Positions 1 to 11,290 of a stretch of DNA of 64,000 bases are shown here, piece after piece. The first letter of the stretch is position 1. Each line of letters starts with the position of its first letter. A model generated the notes under the pieces. The model was not told where the DNA came from. It ran no database searches and worked only from the letters and a program-made list of their open reading frames with translations. The stretch is from Prochlorococcus sp. AG-363-B11 (GTDB lineage Bacteria > Cyanobacteriota > Cyanobacteriia > PCC-6307 > Cyanobiaceae). The translations under genes and the position numbers were made by a program. The DNA lies in assembly GCA_003278425.1 (NCBI GenBank), contig QCFE01000002.1:62001-126000 (forward strand). Direction: 5' to 3'.

Positions 1-491
1 GAGAAGAAATAACTGTTGCTTTATTAAGAGAGAATAGTCTCTTTGGCGTTCTTTCTTTGTTAACAGGAGATAGATCAGATCGTTTTTATCATGCAGTTGC
101 TTTTACTAAGGTCGATATGATTTCTGCCCCTGCAGGTTCAGTAAGGAATGCTCTAGAAGGAGATAGCGGGGTTGGTCTTCTTCTCCTTCAAGGGTTGTCC
201 AGCAGAATTTTGCAAACGGAAACAATGATTGAAACTTTGACTCATAGGGATATGTCATCAAGATTGGTTAGCTTTTTACTTGTACTTTGCAGAGACTTTG
301 GTGTTCCGAGTGACAAAGGAATTACTATCGACCTAAGATTGTCTCATCAAGCAATAGCAGAAGCTATTGGTTCTACGCGCGTTACAATTACTAGATTGTT
401 AGGCGATTTGAGAAATCTAGGTTTGCTCCAGATTGATAGAAAGAAAATAACAGTTTTTGATCCCATTGCTCTTGCTAAACGATTTAACTAA
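1..491 (+). CDS. ntcA: Global nitrogen regulator NtcA (CRP/FNR family), 5' end truncated by window
   Basis: Frame is open from nt 3 ([34 protein letters not shown]) and ends in a CRP-type HTH ([24 protein letters not shown]). Strong resemblance to cyanobacterial NtcA. Confidence 0.93.
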   Translation, partial: EEITVALLRENSLFGVLSLLTGDRSDRFYHAVAFTKVDMISAPAGSVRNALEGDSGVGLLLLQGLSSRILQTETMIETLTHRDMSSRLVSFLLVLCRDFGVPSDKGITIDLRLSHQAIAEAIGSTRVTITRLLGDLRNLGLLQIDRKKITVFDPIALAKRFN

Positions 492-546
492 TAACTTTTT
501 CTTGAAGTAGTAAATTACTCTAAGTACATAATTAATATTTACTGAA

Positions 547-1518
547 GTGGCAGGTTGGTTACTTATTATTGTTTTGCTGCTTTTAGGAGGTACGCTCTCA
601 ACACTTGGTGATTTATTGGGTAGTCGAATAGGCAAGGCCAGGCTAAGTGTTTTTAAATTAAGACCTCGTAGAACAGCTATTTTAGTAACAATATTGACTG
701 GCAGTCTAATCAGTGCAATCTCATTGAGCTTAATGCTTTTAGTAAGCCGGGAGCTTCGAGTTGGATTGTTTGAGCTCGATGATATTCAAGCGAAACTAAA
801 AGAGAGTAAACAGGCTTTATTACCTTTGAAAAAACAAAGAGAAACACTGGAATTGAAGATCAAAAATGCTGAGAAGGAACTAGTCAAACTTGGGAAAGAT
901 TTGTTTGCATTTCGTCAAGGAGAAGTTGTAATAGCTAGTGGTCAAAGCCTTGGAACTTTTACTGTGAAATTAGAAAATAGATCCAACGCCACTGAAGAGA
1001 TAGAAAATCTATTACGTAAGGCAAATTTCAATGCTTTTATTAGAGTGAAGCCAGGAAAGACTCCTATATCAAGAATAGTCTTGGTAAGACGAGATCATAT
1101 TGAGCGTTTAGAAGAACAGATTTCTGATAAAGGGGAATGGATAATCAATATTCGCTCTGCAAGTAATGTTTTATTAGGAGAAGGATTTGTATATGCTTTT
1201 CCTGAAGCACTACCCAATAAAAAGATTGTTAGTAAAGGTGAAGTAATAGCAAGTTTAAATATTAGAAATATAAAGCTCACTAGAGATTTCCTTAGTAAGC
1301 AAATTAAAATTTTACTTGCCTCCACTCTGGCTGAAGTTAAAAGGAGGGGCTCTTTTGTTACAGAAATTCAAGTTGATTCTAATTCTTTTCAGAAGCTGTT
1401 TGATCAATTAGAGTTTAAAAAGGAGAGTATTTTGAAATTAGACACTATTTCTATAAGCAATAGTAATACGGCAGATAAAGTTTCTGTAAAATTAAGAGTA
1501 ACTAAGCAACCTCTATAG
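547..1518 (+). CDS. DUF3084-type membrane/coiled-coil protein
   Basis: 323-aa ORF with GTG start, two N-terminal TM segments and a coiled coil; follows ntcA. Confidence 0.75.
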   Translation: MAGWLLIIVLLLLGGTLSTLGDLLGSRIGKARLSVFKLRPRRTAILVTILTGSLISAISLSLMLLVSRELRVGLFELDDIQAKLKESKQALLPLKKQRETLELKIKNAEKELVKLGKDLFAFRQGEVVIASGQSLGTFTVKLENRSNATEEIENLLRKANFNAFIRVKPGKTPISRIVLVRRDHIERLEEQISDKGEWIINIRSASNVLLGEGFVYAFPEALPNKKIVSKGEVIASLNIRNIKLTRDFLSKQIKILLASTLAEVKRRGSFVTEIQVDSNSFQKLFDQLEFKKESILKLDTISISNSNTADKVSVKLRVTKQPL

Positions 1519-1537
1519 AAAAGTTTTAGCTTATTCA

Positions 1538-1975
1538 ATGACTAAGGTAATTGCAATTGATCCAGGACAAAACAAATGTGGATTGCTATTGGCAGAAGTA
1601 GAGGACTCTATTGCTATAGATGGGAAAATATCTATAAACTCATCTGTGATTAATTTAATTAATCAATGGAGGGAAGAACATTCAGTTGAATTAATTCTGC
1701 TTGGTAATGGAACATCAAGTAAATATTGGCATTCAGAACTTCTTTCAGAACAAATATCTCCTATACAACTAGTTGATGAAAGAATGACAACACTTCGGGC
1801 TAGGGAAAGGTATTTAGAAATATTTCCACCAGGATTTTTTTTAAAGTTTGTTCCAAAGTCTTTAATTTTTCCACCTAAAAACTTAGATGTAATAGTAGCT
1901 TTAATTTTAATAGAAGATTATTTTAATATAAAACTGCGATGGTCAAAATCTATTGAGCTTAAAATTTGGCCCTAA
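1538..1975 (+). CDS. RuvC/YqgF-like resolvase-fold protein
   Basis: Starts MTKVIAIDPGQNKCGLLLAE, a DxGxxxxG RNase H-fold motif; LVDERMTTLRAR resembles YqgF. Confidence 0.65.
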   Translation: MTKVIAIDPGQNKCGLLLAEVEDSIAIDGKISINSSVINLINQWREEHSVELILLGNGTSSKYWHSELLSEQISPIQLVDERMTTLRARERYLEIFPPGFFLKFVPKSLIFPPKNLDVIVALILIEDYFNIKLRWSKSIELKIWP

Positions 1976-2216
1976 CTGTAAAATGATAGTTTCCTCCAGG
2001 CTCAAGAGAATAATCAGCTTTTATTAAAAAACGAAGTAGTGCATCTTGTATTAGAGCTCTTCCAAGAGGTGGTTCTACTGATAATTGACCATTGCTAAAT
2101 TGCCAATTGAATTGCCAGTTAAACCCTCCTGCTGAAACTTCACCTTCTATAGACTTAGTTGCAAAGCTTTGTCTATAAATCCTTAAATGTGCTCTAGTTG
2201 AAGAAGGTTTTTTCAT
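1959..2216 (-). CDS. Conserved cyanobacterial protein, DUF3146-like
   Basis: 85-aa ORF; AHLRIYRQSFATKSIEGEVSAGGFNWQF resembles the DUF3146 family. Confidence 0.65.
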   Translation of the reverse strand: MKKPSSTRAHLRIYRQSFATKSIEGEVSAGGFNWQFNWQFSNGQLSVEPPLGRALIQDALLRFLIKADYSLEPGGNYHFTVRAKF

Positions 2217-2236
2217 AGGTCTATATTTTGCTTTTC

Positions 2237-2836
2237 CTATTCAGATGAATTGATAAAATTTACCCCTTTCTCGAAACCAAACTCTTGAATGATATCTAAA
2301 CCTTTGATTACCTTATCTAACACGATATCAACTCTTGCACTTTCTTCTTTCGAGAATCTCCCTAAAACGTGACTTACAGTTTTGTTTTTTCGTTCATGAG
2401 CTAATTCAGATGGAGGGCCAATACCTATTCTTAATCTACAAAAATCTTTGCTGCCTAATTCAGAAATGATGCTTTTTAGCCCATTATGTCCTCCAGAACC
2501 ACCTTCTTTCCTGAGTCTTAATTTACCTAAAGGTAAGTCCATGTCATCAACAAGTATAAGAATTTGACTTATGTCTAGTTCAAACCATTTCATTGCGGCA
2601 TTAATCGATCTACCACTTTCATTCATATAAGTATTTGGCATTAACAATTTTCTTTTTTTATAACCATTGTGAAGATTGGCGAGTTGCCCATAAAGCTTTT
2701 TATTTTGATAAAAAATAGCAGAATCTTTATTAGCGAGCCTTTTTAGGACCATGAATCCAATATTGTGACGCGTGTTTTCATATTTTGTACCCGGATTGCC
2801 CAGGCCAGCTAATAACAGAAAATCACACGGACTCAT
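2237..2836 (-). CDS. pth: Peptidyl-tRNA hydrolase
   Basis: LLAGLGNPGTKYENTRHNIGFMVL, DDMDLPLGKLRLRKEGGSGGHNGLKSI are Pth signatures. Confidence 0.95.
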   Translation of the reverse strand: MSPCDFLLLAGLGNPGTKYENTRHNIGFMVLKRLANKDSAIFYQNKKLYGQLANLHNGYKKRKLLMPNTYMNESGRSINAAMKWFELDISQILILVDDMDLPLGKLRLRKEGGSGGHNGLKSIISELGSKDFCRLRIGIGPPSELAHERKNKTVSHVLGRFSKEESARVDIVLDKVIKGLDIIQEFGFEKGVNFINSSE

Positions 2837-2863
2837 TTAAATGAATAAACAGCTCTAATGAAA

Positions 2864-3115
2864 TTATATTTTTTTATTTTGCTGAGGGGAATCATCCTGA
2901 GTTGTTAACTCAGGTTGACTTTCACTATCAACATCATCTGAATTGGCAACTGCTTTTTGGAATTCACTCTCAAATTCAGAAGATGCTTTCTGAAGTGTTT
3001 TAAGTGTTTTCCCAAGACTTTTTCCAACTTCAGGAAGTTTTTTGGGTCCAAAAATAACCAATGCAAGAGCTGCTATGACTGCGATTTCAGGCAGCCCTAC
3101 TCCGAAGATGTTCAT
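2864..3115 (-). CDS. tatA: Twin-arginine translocase subunit TatA
   Basis: MNIFGVGLPEIAVIAALALVIFGPKKLPEVGKSLGKTLK is the TatA/HCF106 hallmark. Confidence 0.93.
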   Translation of the reverse strand: MNIFGVGLPEIAVIAALALVIFGPKKLPEVGKSLGKTLKTLQKASSEFESEFQKAVANSDDVDSESQPELTTQDDSPQQNKKI

Positions 3116-3147
3116 TTAGATAACAGCTTTAGTCAGATAGTAATGAC

Positions 3148-3351
3148 TTAATTGACTCCGTTCCAGTCAACTGAGAAACCTTGCAGCAGTAGTGATTGGT
3201 TGTAAATTTGCAGCATGATTACTAAGAAAACAAGCAGTAATACTCCGACTAGAGCCATTACAGGGACTGCTCCCCAGCCTGCAACAACTTTGCCCTGACC
3301 GGAATTGCCAATTGATTTAAGGAGTGAGCCCAGAGGGGTTTTTTGTCCCAT
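3148..3351 (-). CDS. psbH: Photosystem II protein PsbH
   Basis: [56 protein letters not shown]; single TM; opposite strand to psbN. Confidence 0.95.
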   Translation of the reverse strand: MGQKTPLGSLLKSIGNSGQGKVVAGWGAVPVMALVGVLLLVFLVIMLQIYNQSLLLQGFSVDWNGVN

Positions 3352-3437
3352 TTTTAGTTTCGAGCCTCAGTTAATGAATAATTTTGGATATTGTATGTGA
3401 AATACCCTCTAAGGTTTACAACCTGTAGAAAGATTTG

Positions 3438-3578
3438 ATGCAAACTTCATCTCCTGCACTGTCAATAGCTGTAACTCTCCTGGTGCTTTTGTTGGGTTTA
3501 ACTGGTTTTGGTATCTATACAGCCTTTGGCCCGCCTGCAAGGAGCCTTGAGGATCCTTGGGATGATCATGATGATTAA
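3438..3578 (+). CDS. psbN: PsbN (photosystem II biogenesis)
   Basis: 46-aa ORF translated by eye: MQTSSPALSIAVTLLVLLLGLTGFGIYTAFGPPARSLEDPWDDHDD. Not in the supplied ORF track. Confidence 0.93.
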   Translation: MQTSSPALSIAVTLLVLLLGLTGFGIYTAFGPPARSLEDPWDDHDD

Positions 3579-3706
3579 AACTTCTAAAAAATTATTTTTA
3601 TTAAGCTAAACAGCATAGAAACATTTCAATCCAAGGTAATAATTGGGCCATTTTGGGCACAAGTGCCCATAAGATACATTTGTTTCCATAGTCAAATTAG
3701 CTAGTC

Positions 3707-3835
3707 ATGCTTGCCCTAAAGATTTCCGTATACACGGTCGTCTTCTTTTTTGTTGGTGTTTTCCTTTTTGGCTTCTTGGCAAGTGACCCAACAAGAACAC
3801 CAGCCAGAAAGGATCTTGAAAGCCCTCAGGACTAA
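3707..3835 (+). CDS. psbI: Photosystem II protein PsbI
   Basis: 42-aa ORF translated by eye: [42 protein letters not shown]. Not in the supplied ORF track. Confidence 0.93.
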   Translation: MLALKISVYTVVFFFVGVFLFGFLASDPTRTPARKDLESPQD

Positions 3836-3956
3836 TTTAATTTAGTCTTGCTCGTTACTTCCAACTAAACTAATATTGGTTTAAGTCAGGCCAGTATTAA
3901 TAGCTTTATGCAATTTTTTTGCTCGTCGGCATGTATTTATTGGCGACGGTAGTTTT

Positions 3957-6056
3957 ATGCGATTGCTTCCAGGCTACATATCTGTAGCCTTTTTTCTTTG
4001 TATCCCAGTAGAAGCAGGTTTAGCTTCGAAGAGGTTCTTAGAGGATTTTTCTTCTAAGAACAAAGGTTCACTTAGCTTTATTGGTTTAGAACAAGCCAAT
4101 TTAAAAGCTTATTCAACCAAGAAACATTTATTTCTTAAAGATACTCACTTGTTTTCTTCTTTGACTGATGAAATAGATCAGAGCTATCAAATATCTCAGA
4201 ACCTTCAAAACTCATCTTTTGTTGAATTACAAATAAGCTCTGACAAACAGTCTTGGGAAAATGAAAATCTGTTTGTTGCTGAGGGAAATGCAAAAGCAGT
4301 CCTTCATGGTGGGAGCCTTAAGGCAGATAGAATTGAAATTGATAAATTAAATAATACTGTCTTTGCATCAGGCAATGTCTATTTCCGTAATGGGAAGACA
4401 CTTTTATCTGCTAGTTCTTTTAGATATAATCTAGAAAAAAAGAAGGGTGATTTGGAAAATGTCTATGGTGTAATAGATATCAAATTGATAGCAAAGGATT
4501 TAAATTTAAAGAAAATTATAAATTCTAATGATTTGTCTTCTACTGATCAGGAACAAGATTCACTTAGGGATATTGAATTGATAGATGGATTTATTCTTCA
4601 AGGGGGATTTGATCAAAATTTGGAGATAATAAATCATGGCAGAAATAAAAGAAATTCTATAAATAAATGGCGTATAAAAGCATCTAAGATTTTCTTTAAT
4701 CAAGATGGGTTGACAGCAAATAAGGTCAGTTTTACTAATGATCCTTTTAACCCTGTTCAAATAAGAATTGAATCTTCTGAAGTTGAAATTAGAGCAAGAG
4801 AAAGAACCGTAGAAGAAGCAATTGTTTTTGCAAAAAAAAGTTACTTAGTATTTGAAGATAAATTTAAGCTCCCTATTGGGAATAGGAGACTTAGACTTAG
4901 TAAAAAATGGAAAGTAAGAAAATGGACTCTAGGAAGTGACGGAAGTGATAAGGATGGTGTTTTTATAGGTAGACAACTTCAGCCTATTAGGTTAAATAAA
5001 AATCATATATTATCTCTACAGCCTCAGTATTTAATTCAGAGATCAATAAAAGGAAAGACATCATCTTATCCTAAAGATGGTTCCTCTGTTAATAGCAGTA
5101 AGGTATCAACTCCAACAAAGTTTGAGGACTTATTTGGACTAGAGGCAGAAATCCAAGGAAGAGTATTTGATTGGGATAGCAATATTTCGGCTGATATAAG
5201 TACTTTTAATAGTAAAAGATTTTTAAATGGCTCAAGGTTTTCTGCAGAGATCTCAAGAAAATTCAATTTTAATAGTTTTAAAGAATTAGATTTAAGTTTC
5301 TTTGGGTTATACAGAGATAAAGTATTAAATGGTTCAATAGGTAGTACTGATATTTATACTGCATATGGTTTAAATATTGGTAGAAATGGTTTTTGGGAAT
5401 CGGGTAAAACGGAATATAAATCTCAATTAAGTACTGGTGTGGCTAAATATCAAGCAGAGAAATTGAACGATAAAGAACTTATTTCGTTATGGAGATCAAA
5501 TTTGATTTATGACTTAGAGATAAAACATCCTCTTAAAAATTTTAGTAAAAAAAAGGATGTTGGATATGAGAAATCACCATATTCTCCAAAAACAATTTAT
5601 CCTGGTCTTTACCTCAACAGTAATTTCAATGCATCCAGCTTTATATATGAGAGTAATAGTTCTCAATCTTATGTCACGTTCGGACTGGGACCTGAAATTA
5701 CTCTTGGAAATTTAAAAAGAAATTACTTTGATTATACAAAGCTTTCAATTACTCCTTCCTATACTTTTATATCTGGGGAGAGCCCATTTAAATTTGATAA
5801 TCAAAATGATTTAGTAACTTTGAAAGTAGATCTTACACAGCAATTGGTAGGACCAATACTTGCAAGAAATGTTCAAGAGTTTAATATTGATTCAAATTCT
5901 GATGATTATGGTAAATCGATTACTTCAAAGTTATCAATAATGTGGCAAAGAAGAGCGTATGAATTTGGTCTTTTTTATGATTTCAAGAATGACTCTGGTG
6001 GTCTAAGCTTTCGTTTGAATGGATTTAACTATAATGGCATGTCTGATTCGTTCTAA
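3957..6056 (+). CDS. DUF3769/OstA-like outer-membrane beta-barrel (LptD-related) protein
   Basis: 699 aa; AEGNAKAVLHGGSLKADRIEIDKLNNTVFASGNVYF resembles the OstA/LptA fold; C-terminal half is beta-strand rich. Confidence 0.65.
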   Translation: MRLLPGYISVAFFLCIPVEAGLASKRFLEDFSSKNKGSLSFIGLEQANLKAYSTKKHLFLKDTHLFSSLTDEIDQSYQISQNLQNSSFVELQISSDKQSWENENLFVAEGNAKAVLHGGSLKADRIEIDKLNNTVFASGNVYFRNGKTLLSASSFRYNLEKKKGDLENVYGVIDIKLIAKDLNLKKIINSNDLSSTDQEQDSLRDIELIDGFILQGGFDQNLEIINHGRNKRNSINKWRIKASKIFFNQDGLTANKVSFTNDPFNPVQIRIESSEVEIRARERTVEEAIVFAKKSYLVFEDKFKLPIGNRRLRLSKKWKVRKWTLGSDGSDKDGVFIGRQLQPIRLNKNHILSLQPQYLIQRSIKGKTSSYPKDGSSVNSSKVSTPTKFEDLFGLEAEIQGRVFDWDSNISADISTFNSKRFLNGSRFSAEISRKFNFNSFKELDLSFFGLYRDKVLNGSIGSTDIYTAYGLNIGRNGFWESGKTEYKSQLSTGVAKYQAEKLNDKELISLWRSNLIYDLEIKHPLKNFSKKKDVGYEKSPYSPKTIYPGLYLNSNFNASSFIYESNSSQSYVTFGLGPEITLGNLKRNYFDYTKLSITPSYTFISGESPFKFDNQNDLVTLKVDLTQQLVGPILARNVQEFNIDSNSDDYGKSITSKLSIMWQRRAYEFGLFYDFKNDSGGLSFRLNGFNYNGMSDSF

Positions 6057-6105
6057 TTCTAATGATATATTCATAGATAGTATCAATTAACTAATTATTA
6101 CTTTT

Positions 6106-6786
6106 TTATTTATTAGATAGAGAGTTGAATTGGTTTATATAAGGCAAACTATTTTTGATTTGATTGATTCTTTCTTTTTCTTGAACGAGAGTTTTTGTTG
6201 CATCCCATTTCCCAGATAGCAACATTTCTTTCATTCCCAACTCTATTGTTAAAGGCCATGATTCTGTTGAATTAAAGATGCTTTGTGAAGCAATATCTAA
6301 ATTGAATGGTAGGTTAGGCTTATCAATAATTGTTTTAGTTAATGAGTTAATACATGGTTCGGAAATACTTGCACAGGGAATACCAATAGATAGGCAGTTT
6401 CCATAAAATATCTCAGCAAAACTTTGCCCAATAATTGCTCTTATTCCCCATCTCATAAGTGCTTGAGGTGCATGCTCTCTGCTTGATCCACATCCGAAGT
6501 TTTTATTTACTATAAGAATTGAACTATTTAGATTCTGTTCTTGATCAAAGGGGTGCATGCCTTTTTGATCAATTCGATCATCTGCAAATACGCTTTTACC
6601 AAGGTCTTCAAAACTTATGCATTTTAGAAAACGTGCAGGGATAATTCTATCGGTATCGATATCATTCCCATTCAAGTACAAGCATTTCCCTTCTACTTTG
6701 ACAATAGGCCCTGTTGGGAAAAGGTGTTCTTGATTCATGAAATCTAAAGCTAGTGAGGAGTTTTCAAGAATAGAATTTTCTGACAT
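6106..6786 (-). CDS. leuD: 3-isopropylmalate dehydratase small subunit
   Basis: [48 protein letters not shown]. Confidence 0.95.
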   Translation of the reverse strand: MSENSILENSSLALDFMNQEHLFPTGPIVKVEGKCLYLNGNDIDTDRIIPARFLKCISFEDLGKSVFADDRIDQKGMHPFDQEQNLNSSILIVNKNFGCGSSREHAPQALMRWGIRAIIGQSFAEIFYGNCLSIGIPCASISEPCINSLTKTIIDKPNLPFNLDIASQSIFNSTESWPLTIELGMKEMLLSGKWDATKTLVQEKERINQIKNSLPYINQFNSLSNK

Positions 6787-8170
6787 CTATTACACTTCCT
6801 GAAATAGCTGCTGCGGCAACCATTGCAGGACTCATTAATAAAGTTCTTCCTTTTGAGGACCCTTGTCTCCCTTTAAAGTTTCTATTGCTAGAACTTGCAC
6901 TAATTTGATTTTTTTCGAGTTTATCTGGGTTCATAGCCAGGCACATTGAACAACCAGGCTTTCTCCATTCAAAACCTGCATTTTTGAAAATTTTATCTAA
7001 TCCTTGTTCTTCTGCATCTTTCGCAACTTTTTCTGAACCAGGAACCACAAATGCTTTGACTCCTTTTGCTACATGCCTATCTCTGACTATTTGAGAAGCT
7101 ATTTGAAGATCACTTAATCGTCCATTTGTACAACTGCCAATGAAGCAGACGTCTATTGCTAGTCCTTCTATAGATCCCCCAGGTTGTAAATCCATATATT
7201 GATAAGCTTCTAAAGCAATTTGTTGATCGCTTGGATTTAGTGATTCTGGACTCGGGATAGTTTCATTTATTGCTATTGCTTGTCCAGGAGTAATGCCCCA
7301 AGTAACAGTTGGAGGAATTTTGGAAGCATTGAATTTTACCTCATCGTCATAAATTGCATTTTCATTGCTGCAGAGTGATTCCCACCACTTAATTGCTAAA
7401 TCCCAACTTGCACCTTTTGGTGAATATCTTTTCCCTTTTAGATATTCAAAAGTGACTTCGTCTGGGTTTATATAGCCACACCGAGCGCCTCCTTCTATGG
7501 CCATATTGCATATAGTCATTCTTTCATCCATAGAGAGATTTTTTATGGCAGGTCCTGCAAATTCATATGCATAGCCCACTCCATCATTAACCCCAAGTTT
7601 TTGAATTACATAAAGTATGAGATCTTTAGCAAAAACACCTTTTTGAAGCTTTCCTTCAAACCAGATACGTCGAACCTTTAGTTTTTTCATAGTTAAGGTT
7701 TGACTTGCCAGTACATCTCGAACTTGACTTGTCCCAATACCAAATGCAATGGCTCCAAAAGCACCATGGGTAGAGGTGTGTGAGTCACCACATGCAACTG
7801 TCATGCCAGGTTGTGTTAAGCCTGCTTCTGGAGCAATAACATGAACAATCCCTTGATAGCCAGAACCTAATTTGAAAAATTCGATATCGTTTTTTTTGCA
7901 ATTAGACTCAAGCGTTGTGAGCATTTGTTCTGCTAATGGATCAGCAAAAGGTCTTATTTGATTAGTTGTAGGAACAATATGGTCGACTGTGGCAATCGTC
8001 CTGTCAGGGGAATGCACTTGCAGGCCTTTCTCTTCAAGCGCAGCAAATGCCTGGGGGCTGGTTACCTCATGAATTAAATGCAAGCCAACAAAAAGCTGGG
8101 TGGAGCCTCCTGTAAGTTCCCTTACTCGGTGAAGATCCCAAATCTTGTCATAGAGCGTTTCTGAACTCAC
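6764..8170 (-). CDS. leuC: 3-isopropylmalate dehydratase large subunit
   Basis: [62 protein letters not shown]. Confidence 0.97.
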   Translation of the reverse strand: MSSETLYDKIWDLHRVRELTGGSTQLFVGLHLIHEVTSPQAFAALEEKGLQVHSPDRTIATVDHIVPTTNQIRPFADPLAEQMLTTLESNCKKNDIEFFKLGSGYQGIVHVIAPEAGLTQPGMTVACGDSHTSTHGAFGAIAFGIGTSQVRDVLASQTLTMKKLKVRRIWFEGKLQKGVFAKDLILYVIQKLGVNDGVGYAYEFAGPAIKNLSMDERMTICNMAIEGGARCGYINPDEVTFEYLKGKRYSPKGASWDLAIKWWESLCSNENAIYDDEVKFNASKIPPTVTWGITPGQAIAINETIPSPESLNPSDQQIALEAYQYMDLQPGGSIEGLAIDVCFIGSCTNGRLSDLQIASQIVRDRHVAKGVKAFVVPGSEKVAKDAEEQGLDKIFKNAGFEWRKPGCSMCLAMNPDKLEKNQISASSSNRNFKGRQGSSKGRTLLMSPAMVAAAAISGSVIDVRKFYS

Positions 8171-8198
8171 AGATTAATTCCACTTATTCATTTTGAGA

Positions 8199-9467
8199 TT
8201 AGCTTTGCTTGAGCATAAATAAACGCAGTCTATCCAGGGCTCTTACAACACTCAATTTTTGTATGCAATCCCTTCCTCTATAAGACCCGAAATTTTCTTG
8301 AATTGACTCCTCTGAAGTCTTTCCTGATATAAATATTTCTACTAGTCCTACAGGTTTATTTTTACTTCCCCCGCTTGGTCCTGCAATTCCACTTGTAGCA
8401 ATAGACCAATCGCTATGAAATAATTGACGTGTATTTCTTGCCATGGCCATAGCAACGGCTGAGGAGACAGCGCCATGTTTTTCTAAAAGATTAAGAGGTA
8501 CTTTTAAGATGTTTTGTTTGATTGAATTGTTATAAGCAACTACTCCACCAAGGAAGACATCTGAAGAGCCTGGAATGGAAGTAAAGGCAGATGCAATTTG
8601 ACCACCTGTACAAGACTCAGCAAGTGAAATCGTCTCTCCCCTTTTTCTTAATAAGTCAATTAAAATCGAAGCTAAGGTTTCTTCATCTTTGCCAAAAATA
8701 CTTGTTCCAAAAATTTTTTCTAATTCATATTCAATAGGATTAATGATTCTATTTGCTTCTTGATTAGTTTTAGCTTGGGCTGTGATTCTTATTTTAACTT
8801 CACCTAATGATGCATAAGTTGCAACGGTTGGATTTTTTTTCTTTAGTAAATCAGCAATCTTTTCAGTTAATACAGATTCTTGGATTCCGGCGATTTTAAT
8901 AGTTTTGCTTTTGAAAATTTTGTTAGAGGGTTGTTTTTTAATAAGCCAAGGTTTAACAGTCTCTTCCCACATTTTTTTCATTTCAGATGGAACGCCAGGG
9001 AAAGTAATGATTGTGAAGTTATCTTTTGGGGACCAGATCATACCAGGAGCAGTTCCCAAGGGATTTGGGAGAATATTTGCTCCTTCAGGTAAAAGGGATT
9101 GCTTTAAATTGCTTTCAAGTAATTGATTAAGGCCATTTAATTTTTTTTTAATATCTTCTAAAATAGTTTTGTGCTCGACAAGTTTAGTTTGGAATAATTG
9201 GGCAATTGTTTCTGTAGTTAAGTCATCAGGTGTGGGACCTAATCCACCAGTAGTAATTAAAATCTGACTCCTTTGAGATATTTCAAGAATTATTTCTTTT
9301 AAGCGTTCAACATTATCTCCAATAACACTTTGCCGATAGTGAGGTAAACCAATTAAAGCAAGTTGCTCTGCCAGCCATTTTGCATTGCTGTTTAATATGT
9401 TACCTAGTAATAACTCTGTCCCAATAGCAAGGATTTCTACTCCTTGATTACTTTTTTTTTTAGTCAA
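8199..9467 (-). CDS. cinA: CinA family protein (nicotinamide-nucleotide amidase / competence-damage)
   Basis: VEILAIGTELLLGNILNSNAKWLAEQLA, TTGGLGPTPDDLT, C-terminal SLAESCTGGQIASAFT. Confidence 0.93.
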   Translation of the reverse strand: MTKKKSNQGVEILAIGTELLLGNILNSNAKWLAEQLALIGLPHYRQSVIGDNVERLKEIILEISQRSQILITTGGLGPTPDDLTTETIAQLFQTKLVEHKTILEDIKKKLNGLNQLLESNLKQSLLPEGANILPNPLGTAPGMIWSPKDNFTIITFPGVPSEMKKMWEETVKPWLIKKQPSNKIFKSKTIKIAGIQESVLTEKIADLLKKKNPTVATYASLGEVKIRITAQAKTNQEANRIINPIEYELEKIFGTSIFGKDEETLASILIDLLRKRGETISLAESCTGGQIASAFTSIPGSSDVFLGGVVAYNNSIKQNILKVPLNLLEKHGAVSSAVAMAMARNTRQLFHSDWSIATSGIAGPSGGSKNKPVGLVEIFISGKTSEESIQENFGSYRGRDCIQKLSVVRALDRLRLFMLKQS

Positions 9468-9472
9468 GATTA

Positions 9473-10738
9473 TTAATGGTTATTGATTTTATTGTAAAGA
9501 GGAAAAGTATCACATAGTGCTAAAACTTTTTCTTTGCATTGCTTTTTGATGGAAGAATCTTCTTTGCTCAAAAGACAATCAGCTATGACATTAGCAACTT
9601 CTTTAAAGGCTTTATTATCAAAACCTCTCGATGTTAATGCGGCACTACCAAGCCTAAGTCCACTGGTAACAAAAGGAGACTCGGGATCAAACGGAACAGT
9701 ATTCTTATTAGCTGTTATATTAACCTCACTAACAAGTGCATCTGCAGCTTTACCTGTCATACCAATACTTCTTAGATCTAGAAGAACAATATGATTATCA
9801 GTTCCTTTACTTACAACAGCAATCCCTCTTTCTTGTATTTGTTTTGCTAATGTCTTCGCGTTAGATACGACTTGTTTGATATATTTTTTAAAGCTTGGAT
9901 TGAGAGCTTCGCCAAACGCAACAGCTTTTGCTGCAATAACATGCTCTAAAGGACCCCCTTGATTACCTGGGAAAACAGCTTTATCAAACTGTTTTCCGAA
10001 TTCTGCATCTTTACAGAGTATTAATCCACCTCGAGGCCCTCTAAGAGTTTTGTGGGTAGTGGTGGTCACGACATCACAATAAGTAATTGGATTGGGGTGA
10101 GCTCCGGTTGCTACAAGACCTGCTATGTGGGCCATGTCAGCTAATAAATAAGCACCTACTTCATCTGCGATAGCTCTGAATGATTTGAAGTCGATAGTTC
10201 TTGGGTAAGCAGAATATCCACAGATGATTAACTTGGGTCGATGAAGAAGAGCAATTTCTCTTACTTGCTCCATATTTAGGATTTCTGTATCAGGATCTAC
10301 CCCATAATGAACTGCTTTGAACCATTTCCCACTTACATTTACAGGGGAACCATGAGTTAAATGGCCTCCATGTGCAAGGTCCATTCCCATGATTGTGTCG
10401 CCTGGTTTAAGAAGTGCCAGAAATACAGCAAAATTGGCTTGAGCACCACTATGGGGCTGTACATTTGCCCAAGCAGAATTGAATAGGGATTTTGCTCTAG
10501 ATATAGCTAATTGCTCAATTTCATCAATATGTTCACATCCTCCGTAGTAACGCTTGCCCGGAAGACCTTCTGCATATTTATTTGTTAATACAGTTCCTTG
10601 TGCTTGCATCACAGCTTGGGATGCAAAATTCTCACTAGCAATCATTTCTAGATGAGTTTGTTGCCTTAAGAATTCCTTATCAATTAGAAGGGATATATCA
10701 GGATCGGCATTTTCTAGATTTGAACTAATCGAAATCAA
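9473..10738 (-). CDS. glyA: Serine hydroxymethyltransferase
   Basis: [45 protein letters not shown] (PLP lysine motif). Confidence 0.97.
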   Translation of the reverse strand: MISISSNLENADPDISLLIDKEFLRQQTHLEMIASENFASQAVMQAQGTVLTNKYAEGLPGKRYYGGCEHIDEIEQLAISRAKSLFNSAWANVQPHSGAQANFAVFLALLKPGDTIMGMDLAHGGHLTHGSPVNVSGKWFKAVHYGVDPDTEILNMEQVREIALLHRPKLIICGYSAYPRTIDFKSFRAIADEVGAYLLADMAHIAGLVATGAHPNPITYCDVVTTTTHKTLRGPRGGLILCKDAEFGKQFDKAVFPGNQGGPLEHVIAAKAVAFGEALNPSFKKYIKQVVSNAKTLAKQIQERGIAVVSKGTDNHIVLLDLRSIGMTGKAADALVSEVNITANKNTVPFDPESPFVTSGLRLGSAALTSRGFDNKAFKEVANVIADCLLSKEDSSIKKQCKEKVLALCDTFPLYNKINNH

Positions 10739-10853
10739 GGTAATAGTCTCCTAGTGGAGTTACTGATGGGATAGTAAACAAAGCTTGGCAAGCATCAACA
10801 AAAATCCTTCTTAATTTTGCTTTTATGTGTTGATCACGTTAAAAACTTTTTAA

Positions 10854-10927
10854 CGCGCCTGGAGAGATTCGAACTCCCGACCCTCTGATCCGTAGTCAGA
10901 TGCTCTAATCCGCTGAGCTACAGGCGC
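10854..10927 (-). tRNA. tRNA-Arg (anticodon ACG)
   Basis: Reverse complement GCGCCTGTAGCTCAGCGGATTAGAGCATCTGACTACGGATCAGAGGGTCGGGAGTTCGAATCTCTCCAGGCGCG folds as a cloverleaf. Confidence 0.95.
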
Positions 10928-11007
10928 ATATGATTTTAGTTAAGAGTTTTGAGATCCTCTTCGTCAACTATAAGATGACGTAAAGACCACATTAATACAA
11001 AATTCAA

Positions 11008-11265
11008 ATGCCTCTTAGGTGGTACGGAAATGGGGATTCAAATGATCCTCTCTACTTACATTTTTCCAGAATAGTTAATTTGACTATTCATGCTATGGCC
11101 TTCTCAGCTATAAATAGCGGGCTTTGGCTAGTTCAGCAGATTCGTCATAGTTGGACAAATTTGGAATGGTTTACGGGAATCTGGTTGCTTTTACTGATTT
11201 CTCATCTTGTTTTCGTCATTATTAGAAAACCTGCTCCATCTGAGGACTCTCTTCAGGAGGAATAA
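11008..11265 (+). CDS. Small conserved two-TM membrane protein
   Basis: 85 aa; hydrophobic segments around HAMAFSAINSGLWLVQQI and WFTGIWLLLLISHLVFVII. Confidence 0.6.
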   Translation: MPLRWYGNGDSNDPLYLHFSRIVNLTIHAMAFSAINSGLWLVQQIRHSWTNLEWFTGIWLLLLISHLVFVIIRKPAPSEDSLQEE

Positions 11266-11290
11266 AATTGGGTGCTTTGCCTGAATTTTT

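Noticed and set aside
417-635. 72-aa minus-strand ORF over the ntcA/DUF3084 junction
   Set aside because: Overlaps two supported genes on the opposite strand; no coding signal.
2096-2140. Apparent tandem NWQFNWQF repeat in the DUF3146-like protein
   Set aside because: Only an 8-residue coincidence; similar aromatic alternation is expected for this family, no wider DNA repeat.
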